Positions 16,505 to 24,916 of a stretch of DNA of 52,674 nt are shown here, piece by piece. Both the position numbers and the translations under genes were made by a program. This DNA is from Streptomyces hilarionis (GTDB lineage Bacteria; Actinomycetota; Actinomycetes; Streptomycetales; Streptomycetaceae): positions 1-52,674 of the forward strand of contig NZ_JAHHIT010000070.1 in assembly GCF_024539675.1 (NCBI RefSeq), in the 5' to 3' direction. The notes beneath the pieces were generated by a model, which was given only the letters and a program-made list of their open reading frames with translations, had not been told where the DNA came from and searched no databases. The stretch's first letter is position 1, and the number at the start of each line of letters is the position of its first letter.

Positions 16505-17668
16505 TCAGCCTTCCTCCGCCACGGAACCCCTGGTGGAGGCGGTCTGCTGGAACAGCCATTCGGACTTGAGCTCGGCGTATCCGGGCTTGATCACGTCATT
16601 GATCATGGCCAGTCGTTCATCGAAAGGAATGAATGCTGACTTCATAGCATTGACGGAGAACCATTGCAGGTCGTCGAGCGTGTAGCCGAATGCGTCGACC
16701 AGGTGCTCGAATTCCCGGCTCATGCTGGTGCCGGACATCAGCCGGTTGTCGGTGTTCACCGTCGCCCGGAAGTGCAGCCGGCGCAGCAGCCCGATGGGGT
16801 GCTCGGCGTAGGACGTGGCGGCCCCGGTCTGGAGGTTGGAGCTCGGGCACAGCTCCAGCGGGATGCGCTTGTCGCGGACGTAGGAGGCGAGCCGGCCGAG
16901 CCGCACGCCGCCGTCGGCGTCGACCTCGATGTCGTCGATGATGCGGACCCCGTGCCCGAGCCGGTCGGCGCCGCACCACTGGAGCGCCTGCCAGATGGAC
17001 GGCAGCCCGAAGGCCTCGCCGGCGTGGATGGTGAAGTGGTTGTTCTCGCGCTTGAGGTACTCGAAGGCGTCGAGGTGCCGGGTGGGCGGGAAGCCGGCCT
17101 CGGCGCCGGCGATGTCGAAGCCCACCACGCCCTGGTCCCGGTAGCGGTTGGCGAGTTCGGCGATCTCCAGGGCGCGCGCGGCGTGCCGCATGGCGGTCAG
17201 CAGCGCGCCGACGCGGATGCGGTGGCCGTTGCGACGGGCCGTCAGCTCGCCTTCCCGGAAGCCCTGGTTGACGGCTTCGACGACCTCTTCGAGGGTGAGG
17301 CCGCCGTCGAGGTGCTGCTCGGGCGCGTAGCGCACCTCGGCGTAGACGACGCCGTCTTCGGCGAGGTCCTCGGCGCACTCGCGGGCGACCCGCACGAGCG
17401 CCGCGCGGGTCTGCATCACGCCGACGGTGTGCGAGAACGTCTCCAAGTACCGTTCCAGGGAGCCGGAGTCGGCGGCCTCCCGGAACCAGACGCCCAGCTT
17501 GTCGGCGTCGCTCTCGGGGAGTGGGGAGTACCCGCCGTCCCGGGCGAGGTCGACCACCGTGCCGGGGCGCAGCCCGCCGTCGAGGTGGTCGTGCAGCAGA
17601 ACCTTGGGTGCCCGCCGGATCTGGTCCGAGCTGGGGGCGGTGCCCGACTGGATGCTCTGGCTCGTCAT
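16505..17668 (-). CDS. add: Adenosine deaminase
   Basis: Zinc-dependent adenosine deaminase of 387 residues converting (deoxy)adenosine to (deoxy)inosine for purine salvage. The metal site HDH is at residues 26-28; HAGE, CPSSNLQTG and VNTDNRLMSG follow. The second Asp of the usual TDDP motif is Asn here; from memory this also occurs in other actinobacterial adenosine deaminases. The ATG at 17668 has no Shine-Dalgarno and sits exactly 7 nt after a TAGAGT -10, so the message is probably leaderless. The perfect CTACGCGCGTAG palindrome lies just upstream, overlapping the promoter, and ties add to deoC and the nucleoside transporter. Confidence 0.95.
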   Translation of the reverse strand: MTSQSIQSGTAPSSDQIRRAPKVLLHDHLDGGLRPGTVVDLARDGGYSPLPESDADKLGVWFREAADSGSLERYLETFSHTVGVMQTRAALVRVARECAEDLAEDGVVYAEVRYAPEQHLDGGLTLEEVVEAVNQGFREGELTARRNGHRIRVGALLTAMRHAARALEIAELANRYRDQGVVGFDIAGAEAGFPPTRHLDAFEYLKRENNHFTIHAGEAFGLPSIWQALQWCGADRLGHGVRIIDDIEVDADGGVRLGRLASYVRDKRIPLELCPSSNLQTGAATSYAEHPIGLLRRLHFRATVNTDNRLMSGTSMSREFEHLVDAFGYTLDDLQWFSVNAMKSAFIPFDERLAMINDVIKPGYAELKSEWLFQQTASTRGSVAEEG

Positions 17669-17684
17669 TGGCGCACTCTAACTC

Positions 17685-17696
17685 CTACGCGCGTAG
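17685..17696 (-). promoter_or_regulatory. Operator palindrome in the add promoter
   Basis: Perfect CTACGCGCGTAG, 16 nt before the add ATG and 4 nt before the -10-like TAGAGT (17680-17675 on the minus strand). This is nearly the same geometry as at deoC, where 13 nt separate the palindrome from the GTG. Confidence 0.8.
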
Positions 17697-17781
17697 ACGG
17701 CGCGTTGTACAACCGCGCCGATATGTAACGGTGACCGCACGGACGGGTGGAGTACATCGGCGCTTCTGACACTGTTCTGTC

Positions 17782-18543
17782 ATGGGACAGGAAGTGACGC
17801 CGGTTCGGCAGGTCCGGCTGGGGCGGGCGCTCGGCCCGGAGCCGACGGCGGTGAGCGCGGCGGTGCTGCTGCTCCCGGGCGGCGAGGAGGTCTCCAGCCG
17901 CAGGCCGTCCTCGCTGTGGGCCGCGGCCTCCGTCCGGGGCCTCGGACGCGGACTGGCGCGGGCCGGACGCGGGGAGGGCCTGGCCGTCCACGCCGTGCGC
18001 TACCGCTACCGCGGCTGGAACGGCAGCGAGGCGCACCCCGCCGCCGACGCCGCCTGGGCGGCCGACGAGGTGGTCCGGCGCTACGGGGACGTCCCGGTGT
18101 GTCTGGCCGGCGTCGGCATGGGCGCACGGGCGGCGTTGCGCGCGGGCGGCCACCAGGCCGTCGAGTCGGTGCTGGCGATCGCTCCGTGGCTGCCGGAGGA
18201 GGACATGGCCGCACCCGCCGAACCCGTCAAGCAACTGGCGGGCCGTCGGGTGCTGATCGTGCACGGCACCCACGACGGGCGCTGCGACCCGGAGCTGTCG
18301 TTCCGGCTCGCGGCGCGGGCGAAGAAGGCCAACCGGGACGTGTGCCGCTTCGAAGTCCACGCAGACGGGCACCGGTTGCACCAGTACCGCAGCGAAGTCC
18401 ACGCGCTGGCCGAGGACTTCGTCATGGGCACCCTGTTCGGGCGGCCGTTGTCCCGTCCGGTCGTGGACGCGCTGGCGGCGCCGCCGCCGCTCGGCCTGCG
18501 GATGCCGCTCGCGGCCGGGTTCGGCAGGTCGCTGCGCCGGTGA
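17782..18543 (+). CDS. Alpha/beta hydrolase-fold protein lacking the nucleophile serine
   Basis: 253-residue protein with the alpha/beta hydrolase layout: N-terminal AAVLLLPGGEE strand/turn, a nucleophile-elbow region CLAGVGMGARAAL, the acid-containing turn LIVHGTHDGRCDP, and a conserved-looking His in HADGHRLHQY. At the elbow the usual Gly-X-Ser-X-Gly reads G-V-G-M-G, so residue 112 is Gly rather than Ser and classical esterase chemistry is not expected. The ATG at 17782 has no Shine-Dalgarno; a CACTGT hexamer ends 7 nt upstream. It is divergent from add and convergent with the LysR gene, 19 bp away. Confidence 0.85.
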   Translation: MGQEVTPVRQVRLGRALGPEPTAVSAAVLLLPGGEEVSSRRPSSLWAAASVRGLGRGLARAGRGEGLAVHAVRYRYRGWNGSEAHPAADAAWAADEVVRRYGDVPVCLAGVGMGARAALRAGGHQAVESVLAIAPWLPEEDMAAPAEPVKQLAGRRVLIVHGTHDGRCDPELSFRLAARAKKANRDVCRFEVHADGHRLHQYRSEVHALAEDFVMGTLFGRPLSRPVVDALAAPPPLGLRMPLAAGFGRSLRR

Positions 18544-18562
18544 CGGGCGCGCCGCGCCGCGT

Positions 18563-19525
18563 TCAGGTCGGCAGCAGGCTGCCGCGCCTCGACAGCAGGA
18601 ACTTCTTGAACGCCGCCACCGGCGGGGTGTCCGGGTGGCCGTCCAGCCAGGCGACGCCGATCTCGCGGGCGGCGCGCGGGGCGGTCACCGTCAGTTCCAC
18701 GACCCCCGGGCGGGCCACGGCGGGCGGCGGCAGCAGCGCCACCCCCAGCCCGGCCGCCACCAGCCCTCTCAGGGTCTCGGCCTCCTCGCCCTCGAAGGCG
18801 ACCCGGGGGCGGAAGCCGGCCTCCTGGCACAGGTCGTCGGTGATGCGGCGCAGGCCGTAGCCGGGCTCCAGGGTCACGAAGGTCTCGTCGGCGGCCTCGG
18901 CGAGACGGACCCTCCTGCGGGCGGCCAGACGGTGGTCGGCCGGGACGACCAGGCGCAGCTTCTGCTCGTCGAGCCGGCGGGCGACCAGGTCGGGGGCGTC
19001 CGGGACCGGGGAGGTCAGGCACAGGTCCAGCTCGCCCGCCCGCAGCCGCTCGATCATCGCCTCGCCGTAGTTCTGGACGAGGCTGAAGCGCACGCGCGGG
19101 TGGTCCGCGCGGAAGGCGTGGATCAGTCCCGGCACCGTCTCCGCGCCCATGGTGTGCAGGAAGCCGAACGCGACCTTTCCGGTGGCCGGGTCGGCGTCGG
19201 CCCGCACCTCGTCGGCGGCCCGCTCGACCTCGGCGAGGGCCCGCTCCACGGAGGAGAGGAAGGTGCGCCCCGCGGGCGTGAGGGAGACCGTGCGGCCGCG
19301 GCGGGCGAACAGGTCGACGCCGAGGTCCTGTTCCAGACGGACCATGGCCCGCGAGAGCGTCGACTGGGGCACGTTCATCTCCTGGGCGGCCCGGGTGACG
19401 TGCTCGGTGCGGGCGACCCCGGCGAAGTACGCGAGCCGGGGAGCGAGCAGCCTCGACATGTCCGTCGTGTCTTCTGTGTCACCGGACGGTGACAGCCGGG
19501 CCCGTGACCTCTGCTGATGCGCCAT
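18563..19525 (-). CDS. LysR family transcriptional regulator
   Basis: About 320 residues: N-terminal winged helix-turn-helix (FAGVARTEHVTRAAQEMNV then STLSRAMVRLEQDLG, LFARRGRTVSLTPAG) and a LysR substrate-binding domain (GKVAFGFLHTMGAETVPG, GELDLCLTSPVPDAPDL, GLGVALLPPP). It is divergent from an MFS transporter 63 bp away, the classic LysR-target layout, so it probably controls the transporter in response to its substrate. The ATG at 19525 lacks a Shine-Dalgarno but follows a CATAAT -10 by 7-8 nt, again suggesting leaderless translation; ATG 19459 just before the HTH is an alternative. Confidence 0.9.
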   Translation of the reverse strand: MAHQQRSRARLSPSGDTEDTTDMSRLLAPRLAYFAGVARTEHVTRAAQEMNVPQSTLSRAMVRLEQDLGVDLFARRGRTVSLTPAGRTFLSSVERALAEVERAADEVRADADPATGKVAFGFLHTMGAETVPGLIHAFRADHPRVRFSLVQNYGEAMIERLRAGELDLCLTSPVPDAPDLVARRLDEQKLRLVVPADHRLAARRRVRLAEAADETFVTLEPGYGLRRITDDLCQEAGFRPRVAFEGEEAETLRGLVAAGLGVALLPPPAVARPGVVELTVTAPRAAREIGVAWLDGHPDTPPVAAFKKFLLSRRGSLLPT

Positions 19526-19588
19526 GGGAACGATTATGACGATTCCGTGCATTGGACGGATGAGCGGGGCCGTACCTACCTTCGAGGC

Positions 19589-20917
19589 ATGTCTCCCGCC
19601 AGTACCGGGGCGTCCACGACCGTGGGCGCCGCATCGTCCGTCCCCGCCGCCTCCCCCGTCGTCGCCTCCTCCGCCGACCGCTGCCGCCCGGCCCCCGCCG
19701 ACTCCCGGATGACCCCCGGCGGTCCCGGCTACCGCCGGATGAGCCTCGCCCTCTTCCTCGCCGGGGTCGCGACCTTCGCCCTGCTGTACTCCACGCAGGC
19801 GCTGCTGCCGCTGATCTCCGACGACCTCGGGGTGGCGGCCGGCCGGGCGAGCTGGACCGTGGCGGCGGCGACCGGCGGACTGGCCCTGTTCGTGCTGCCG
19901 ATGAGCGCCCTGTCGGAGCGCTACGGCCGCCGCACGGTGATGACGGCCTCGCTGGCGGTCGCGGTGGCCGTGGGCGTGCTGGTCCCCTTCGCCCCCTCGC
20001 TGGGCTCGCTGGTCGTGCTGCGGGCGGTCCAGGGCGCCGCGCTGGCCGGGCTCCCGGCCTCGGCGACCGCCTACCTCGCCGAGGAGGTCCGGCCGAAGGC
20101 GCTCGTCACGGCCATCGGCCTGTTCGTGGCGGGCAACAGCGTCGGCGGGATGAGCGGCCGGGTCATCACCGGCTGGGTCGCGCAGGAGTGGGGCTGGCGG
20201 ATCGCGGTCGGGGTGATCGGCGTGCTGGCGGTGGCCTGCGCGGTCGCCTTCCGGCTGCTGCTGCCGGCGCCGAAGCACTTCCGGCCGGGCTCCCTGGCCC
20301 CCCGGGTGCTGGCCCGTACCGTCCGCGACCACCTGGCCGACCCGCTGCTGCGCCGTCTGTACGCGATCGGCGCGCTGTTCATGACCGTCTTCGGCGGCGT
20401 GTACACCGTCATCGGCTACCGGCTGACGGAAGCGCCGTTCTCGCTGCCCCAGGGCATCGTCGGCTCCATCTTCCTGGTGTACCTGGTGGGCACCGTGTCG
20501 GCGTCGACCGCGGGCCGGCTCGTCGGCCGGCTCGGCCGCCGGGGCGCGCTCTACCTGGCGGGCGGCACCACGGCCGCCGGACTGCTGCTGTCGCTCGCGG
20601 ACTCGCTGGTCCCGGTCCTGCTGGGCCTGGTCCTGATCACGGCGGGCTTCTTCGCGGGCCACGCGGTGGCCTCCTCGGCGGTCGGCAAGACGGCCACCAC
20701 CGGTCGGGCGCAGGCCTCCGCCCTCTACCAGTCCTCGTACTACGTCGGCTCCAGCGTCGGCTCCACGGTGGGCGCCACGGCCTTCCACGCGGGCGGCTGG
20801 TCCGCCACGGTCGCCGTGGGCGTCCTGGCGGTGCTCGGTGTCGTGGCGATCACCGCGCTCGGGACCCGCGCCGCGCGGGTCGCCGCCCGACGGGACCTGC
20901 TGGTGGCCGCCCGCTGA
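19589..20917 (+). CDS. MFS transporter
   Basis: Major facilitator superfamily permease of 442 residues with about 12 hydrophobic segments and a Pro/Ser/Ala-rich cytoplasmic N-terminus of about 50 residues. The loop 2-3 signature reads MSALSERYGRRTVMT. The N-terminal core (YSTQALLPLISDDLGV) resembles the YnfM/arabinose-efflux-like group of drug and metabolite exporters. The ATG at 19589 follows GAGG. Divergent from the LysR gene, which likely regulates it. Substrate not deducible. Confidence 0.92.
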   Translation: MSPASTGASTTVGAASSVPAASPVVASSADRCRPAPADSRMTPGGPGYRRMSLALFLAGVATFALLYSTQALLPLISDDLGVAAGRASWTVAAATGGLALFVLPMSALSERYGRRTVMTASLAVAVAVGVLVPFAPSLGSLVVLRAVQGAALAGLPASATAYLAEEVRPKALVTAIGLFVAGNSVGGMSGRVITGWVAQEWGWRIAVGVIGVLAVACAVAFRLLLPAPKHFRPGSLAPRVLARTVRDHLADPLLRRLYAIGALFMTVFGGVYTVIGYRLTEAPFSLPQGIVGSIFLVYLVGTVSASTAGRLVGRLGRRGALYLAGGTTAAGLLLSLADSLVPVLLGLVLITAGFFAGHAVASSAVGKTATTGRAQASALYQSSYYVGSSVGSTVGATAFHAGGWSATVAVGVLAVLGVVAITALGTRAARVAARRDLLVAAR

Positions 20918-21120
20918 CGCGGTCCGGGCCGCCCGGATCCGGCGCCGCCGTGGCGGCAGCCGGTCCGAGCGGCCGTCACACCGCCGTCCACGCCGACTCT
21001 CACACCGCCTCCCACCTGCGCTTTCATCGACTCGCCGGGCCATTGTCAGTGGGCTGCGGTAGCTTCCGAAGTGCTGGGCGCGACGACGCGTGACAGAACA
21101 GCCACAGGGGTGGGTGGACG

Positions 21121-22137
21121 ATGGGCGACAGCACGGCGACGACGACGGACATCGACGTCGCACTGGAGAAGCACCGGACCGAGCTGACCGGTTACTGCTA
21201 CCGCATGCTCGGCTCCTCCTTCGAGGCGGAGGACGCGGTCCAGGACACCCTGGTGCGCGCCTGGCGCAGCTACGACAAGTTCGAGGGCCGCTCCAGTCTG
21301 CGCTCCTGGCTGTACCGGATCGCCACGAACGTCTGCCTGGACATGCTGACGGCCGGCAACAAGCGGGCCCGTCCGATGGACCTCACCGAAGCCACCCCGC
21401 TCGCCCGGGCCGCGCTCTCGCCCCGCCCCGACAACACCTGGCTGGAGCCGATGCCCGACGCGCGCGTGCTGCCCACGGTGGAGGACCCGGCCGAGGCGGC
21501 CGTTGCCAAGGAGTCGGTGCGCCTGGCCTTCATGGCCGCGTTGCAGCAGCTCCCGCCCAAGCAGCGGGCGGTGCTGATCCTGCGGGAGGTGCTGGCGTGG
21601 CGGGCGAGCGAGGTCGCCGAGCTCCTCGACACCTCGGTCGCCTCGGTCAACAGCGCGCTCCAGCGGGCCCGGGCGACGCTCGCCGAGCAGAAGGCCTCCG
21701 GCGCGGACGCGGCCGTGTCGGACCCGCTGGACGAGGCACAGCAAAAGCTCCTCGAACGCTATATGGCGGCCTTCGAGGGCTACGACATGACCGCGCTGAC
21801 GGCCCTGCTGCACGAGGACGCCGTCATGACGATGCCGCCGTTCGACCTGTGGCTGACCGGCCATGACGACATCACCGGCTTCATGACCACGTTCGGCTCC
21901 GCCTGTGAGGGCTCGCGGCTGCTGCCGGTCCAGGTCAACGGCCTGCCGGGCTTCGCCCAGTACAAGCCGGACCCGGACAAGGGCGGTCACACGCCCTGGG
22001 CGATCCAGGTCCTGGAGATCTCAGAGGGCCGCCTCACCGGGTTCCACTTCTACCTCGACACCCAGCGCTGGTTCCCCCTCTTCGGCCTCCCCCTCCACCT
22101 CGACGGGGATCCCGACGAGGTCGAGCAGGGCGCGTAG
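21121..22137 (+). CDS. ECF sigma factor with SnoaL-like C-terminal domain (SigX5/SigG type)
   Basis: 338-residue sigma factor. Region 2 (YCYRMLGSSFEAEDAVQDTLVRAW, WLYRIATNVCLDML) and region 4 (LPPKQRAVLILREVLAWRASEVAELLDTSVASVNSAL) are followed by a C-terminal extension of about 130 residues of the SnoaL/NTF2-like type (YMAAFEGYDMTALTALLHEDAVMTMPP). This matches the large SigG-like ECF class, where the C-terminal domain replaces a separate anti-sigma factor. The ATG at 21121 follows an AGGGGTGGG stretch. Its last 117 bp are overlapped on the opposite strand by the STAS gene. Confidence 0.92.
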   Translation: MGDSTATTTDIDVALEKHRTELTGYCYRMLGSSFEAEDAVQDTLVRAWRSYDKFEGRSSLRSWLYRIATNVCLDMLTAGNKRARPMDLTEATPLARAALSPRPDNTWLEPMPDARVLPTVEDPAEAAVAKESVRLAFMAALQQLPPKQRAVLILREVLAWRASEVAELLDTSVASVNSALQRARATLAEQKASGADAAVSDPLDEAQQKLLERYMAAFEGYDMTALTALLHEDAVMTMPPFDLWLTGHDDITGFMTTFGSACEGSRLLPVQVNGLPGFAQYKPDPDKGGHTPWAIQVLEISEGRLTGFHFYLDTQRWFPLFGLPLHLDGDPDEVEQGA

Positions 22138-22374
22138 CGCCGGGTCAGGGCCGCGCAGCCGTATCCGTCCGCCGGCCCGCCGGGCGGCCAGCTGGAGCCG
22201 CGCCAGCAGCTCGACGGCGGCCAGCCCGGGCGGCCCGATGCCGGCGACGTCGCAGACGACGACCCCGGTCTCCTCGCCGGCGAGCAGCGCGAACACGGCG
22301 TCGCCCAGCCCGGTCGCCTGCTCTCGGGCGACCGGTCCGGTCAGGGTGAGCACGGGGGGTGTCGTCGCTTCCAC
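22021..22374 (-). CDS. STAS domain protein (anti-sigma antagonist-like)
   Basis: 117-residue protein with a STAS fold: strand LTLTGPVAR, helix, strand TGVVVCDVAGIGPPGLAAVELLARL, helix, strand GGRIRLRGP, then ALRALLDLVGIPVEVE. The usual phosphorylatable Ser of anti-anti-sigma proteins (the Asp-Ser-Ser/Thr position) is not obvious, because the loop reads GIGPPG. The acidic C-terminal tail of about 35 residues is encoded antisense to the 3' end of the ECF sigma gene, a tail-to-tail overlap of 117 bp. GTG start at 22374; no clear Shine-Dalgarno. It may work in a partner-switching pathway. Confidence 0.78.
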   Translation of the reverse strand: MEATTPPVLTLTGPVAREQATGLGDAVFALLAGEETGVVVCDVAGIGPPGLAAVELLARLQLAARRAGGRIRLRGPDPALRALLDLVGIPVEVEGEAEEGEPALGVEVEVEPGEAAL

Positions 22375-22427
22375 GATCGGTAGACCGCGCCCGGCGCCTC
22401 AATTCATCGCCGCCGAACGGGACCGGC

Positions 22428-23012
22428 CTACGCGGCGGGGAACTCAGCGGTGTCGACGACCACGTCGAAGGGCGCGGGAAGCTTGAGGGCCTCGCCGAAC
22501 TTCGCGGTGCCCAGCAGGCGGTAGACGTCGCCCTTCGGTTCTCCGTAGAGCGTCGCGCTCGCGCCTTCGGGGGCCCAGCGGTCGACGAGGAGGTAGAACG
22601 GGATGCCCGCCGAGGCGTAGGCGGCAGGCTTGCTGATGCGGTCGTGCCGGGCGTCGGACCTGGACGTGACCTCCACGACCAGCTCCGCCAGTGCGGCCGG
22701 GATGTGGGTGTCCGCCTCCGTGTGCTCCCGCACGGGGGCCACCACGAGGTCGGGGATGAGCATGCCCAGACGGGACGGCACGGCGATGGCGAGCGTCTGG
22801 AAGATCCCCCAGTTCTCGGGGATCACCGAGTAGAGGCGACGCTGAATGCGTTCAGCGATCACGTTGTGGCGGTACGCGGGAACAGGTGCCACGGTGACGA
22901 TCCCCTCGATGATCTCCACCTTGCTGCCCTCGGGCCAGTCCATCTCCTCCCAGAACCGGACGAGGCCGTCCCAGCTCTGCTCGGGGTCGTGGCCCACGGT
23001 GAGTGCGCTCAT
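22428..23012 (-). CDS. Uma2 family endonuclease-like protein
   Basis: 194-residue member of the Uma2/DUF820 family, a PD-(D/E)XK nuclease-like fold abundant in Streptomyces and cyanobacteria. The putative active-site residues are in MLIPDLVVAP (Asp) and LVVEVTSRSDARHDRISK (Glu and the later Lys), followed by AAYASAGIPFYLLVD. The ATG at 23012 follows AGGGAG. It lies 132 bp downstream of deoA on the same strand but looks like an independent unit. A paralogue is at 49239-49838. Biological role unknown. Confidence 0.9.
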   Translation of the reverse strand: MSALTVGHDPEQSWDGLVRFWEEMDWPEGSKVEIIEGIVTVAPVPAYRHNVIAERIQRRLYSVIPENWGIFQTLAIAVPSRLGMLIPDLVVAPVREHTEADTHIPAALAELVVEVTSRSDARHDRISKPAAYASAGIPFYLLVDRWAPEGASATLYGEPKGDVYRLLGTAKFGEALKLPAPFDVVVDTAEFPAA

Positions 23013-23144
23013 GGCGGTCTCCCTGTCGGTGCGTCACCGAGTCCAGCATGCCGAACGGGACCGGCGGCGGTCCACCGATCCCGTTCACCCGAAAGGGGGC
23101 TGTGACGCCGACGGCCCTGCGGCCGCGGGTCGGACAAGGCCAGG

Positions 23145-24428
23145 TCAGGCGATGCGCTCCAGCACGACCGGGGAGGCGGTGAAGGCCGTCCCGGGGGCCT
23201 CGACGTCGTACGCGCCCTCGACGGCCTGGAGGGCGTAGTCGAAGCGCTCCGGGGTGTCGGTGTGCAGGGTCAGCAGCGGCTGGCCGGCCGTGACCGTGTC
23301 GCCGGGCTTGGCGTGCAGCTCGACGCCCGCGCCCGCCTGCACCGGGTCCTCCTTGCGGGCGCGGCCCGCGCCGAGGCGCCAGGCGGCGACGCCGATGTCG
23401 TAGGCGTCCAGGCGGGTGAGCACGCCCGACGACGGGGCCTTGATCACGTGCTGTTCCTTCGACGTGGGCAGCGGCGCGTCCGGGTCGCCGCCCTGGGCCG
23501 CGATCATGCGGCGCCAGACGTCCATGGCCGAGCCGTCGGCCAGGGCCTTGGCCGGGTCGGCGTCCTTCACGCCCGCCGCGTCCAGCATCTCGCGGGCCAG
23601 CGCGAGGGTGAGCTCCACGACGTCCGCGGGGCCGCCGCCGGCCAGGACCTCGACCGACTCGCGGACCTCCAGGGCGTTGCCCGCGGTCAGGCCGAGCGGG
23701 GCGGACATGTCCGTGAGCAGCGCGACGGTCTTCACGCCGTGGTCGGTGCCCAGGCCGACCATGGTCGAGGCGAGCTCGCGGGCGTCCTCGATGTTCTTCA
23801 TGAAGGCGCCGGTGCCGACCTTCACGTCCAGGACGAGCGAGCCCGTGCCCTCGGCGATCTTCTTCGACATGATCGACGAGGCGATCAGCGGGATCGCCTC
23901 GACCGTGCCGGTGACGTCCCGCAGGGCGTACAGCTTCTTGTCGGCCGGGGCCAGGCCGTCGCCCGCCGCGCAGATCACCGCGCCCGTGCCGTCGAGCACG
24001 GAGAGCATCTCCTCGTTGGAGAGCAGCGCACGCCAGCCGGGGATGGACTCCAGCTTGTCCAGCGTGCCGCCGGTGTGGCCGAGGCCGCGGCCGGAGAGCT
24101 GCGGGACGGCCGCGCCGCAGGCCGCCACCAGGGGGGCGAGCGGCAGGGTGATCTTGTCGCCGACGCCGCCGGTGGAGTGCTTGTCGGCCGTGGGACGCGA
24201 CAGGGCGGAGAACTCCATGCGCTCGCCGGAGGCGATCATGGCGGCGGTCCAGCGGGCGATCTCACGGCGGTTCATGCCGTTGAGGAGGATGGCCATCGCG
24301 AGCGCGGACATCTGCTCGTCGGCGACCTCCCCGCGGGTGTACGCGTCGATGACCCAGTCGATCTGAGCGTCGCTGAGCTCGCCGCGGTCCCGCTTGGTGC
24401 GGATGACGGAGATGACGTCCATGGCCAT
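23145..24428 (-). CDS. deoA: Thymidine phosphorylase
   Basis: Pyrimidine-nucleoside phosphorylase of 427 residues converting thymidine or deoxyuridine plus phosphate to base and deoxyribose-1-phosphate. The family signature is near SGRGLGHTGGTLDKLE, with phosphate-binding DKHSTGGVGDK upstream and a C-terminal lipoyl/barrel-like domain (AGAGVELHAKPGDTV). The ATG at 24428 follows GGAAGGAAG; a second ATG lies two codons in. It is the last gene of the ABC-cdd operon, separated from cdd by 86 bp containing a hairpin that may tune its expression. Its product feeds DeoC via the phosphopentomutase step. Confidence 0.96.
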   Translation of the reverse strand: MAMDVISVIRTKRDRGELSDAQIDWVIDAYTRGEVADEQMSALAMAILLNGMNRREIARWTAAMIASGERMEFSALSRPTADKHSTGGVGDKITLPLAPLVAACGAAVPQLSGRGLGHTGGTLDKLESIPGWRALLSNEEMLSVLDGTGAVICAAGDGLAPADKKLYALRDVTGTVEAIPLIASSIMSKKIAEGTGSLVLDVKVGTGAFMKNIEDARELASTMVGLGTDHGVKTVALLTDMSAPLGLTAGNALEVRESVEVLAGGGPADVVELTLALAREMLDAAGVKDADPAKALADGSAMDVWRRMIAAQGGDPDAPLPTSKEQHVIKAPSSGVLTRLDAYDIGVAAWRLGAGRARKEDPVQAGAGVELHAKPGDTVTAGQPLLTLHTDTPERFDYALQAVEGAYDVEAPGTAFTASPVVLERIA

Positions 24429-24463
24429 GGCTTGGCTTCCTTCCGAGGGTTCCAGAAGCCGTA

Positions 24464-24506
24464 CGGCCCCTCGGAGCGAGTCGCCGGGGACGACTCGGAG
24501 GGGCCG
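24464..24506 (-). terminator. Intercistronic hairpin between cdd and deoA
   Basis: Paired arms 24464-24472/24498-24506 (9 bp) and 24478-24483/24491-24496 (6 bp) with an internal bulge form one long hairpin. It sits inside the cdd-deoA gap on the transcribed strand, so it may act as a partial terminator or an mRNA end-protecting structure. Confidence 0.55.
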
Positions 24507-24514
24507 CACGGGAA

Positions 24515-24916
24515 TCACTTGGTGAGATGGTCCGGGCCGAAGGCCTGGGGCAGCATCTCGGACAGGGGCAGGATGCCCGCCGGGGTTTCCAGGAGCAGGT
24601 CGGGGCCGCCGAACTCGTGGAGCAGCTGCCGGCAGCGGCCGCACGGGACGAGGACCTCGCCCCGGCCGTCGACGCACGTGAAGTGCGTCAGCCGGCCGCC
24701 GCCGGTCCGCTGAAGCTCCGAGACCAGTCCGCACTCGGCGCACAGGCCGAGCCCGTAGGAGGCGTTCTCGACGTTGCAGCCGGAGACCGTGCGGCCGTCG
24801 TCGACCAGGGCGGCGACCCCGACGGGGTAGCCCGAGTAGGGGGCGTACGCGTGGGACATGGCCTCGCGGGCCAGCTCGCGCAGCGCCGCCCAGTCGACGT
24901 CGGACCGCGGGCTCAC
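24515..24916 (-). CDS. cdd: Cytidine deaminase
   Basis: 133-residue zinc cytidine deaminase producing uridine/deoxyuridine for thymidine phosphorylase or salvage. Zinc and catalytic motifs are CAEC (Cys ligand and catalytic Glu) and PCGRCRQ (two Cys ligands), with the substrate-binding NVENASY motif upstream; this is the homotetrameric short form. The GTG start at 24916 overlaps the permease stop (GTGA), so it is translationally coupled to the transporter. The longer upstream frame is antisense-like sequence from the permease and is rejected. Confidence 0.95.
   Translation of the reverse strand: MSPRSDVDWAALRELAREAMSHAYAPYSGYPVGVAALVDDGRTVSGCNVENASYGLGLCAECGLVSELQRTGGGRLTHFTCVDGRGEVLVPCGRCRQLLHEFGGPDLLLETPAGILPLSEMLPQAFGPDHLTK

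Noticed and set aside
19539..21163. Upstream extension of the LysR frame to about 866 codons
   Set aside because: The extension is antisense to the MFS gene; the LysR N-terminal HTH begins right after 19525.
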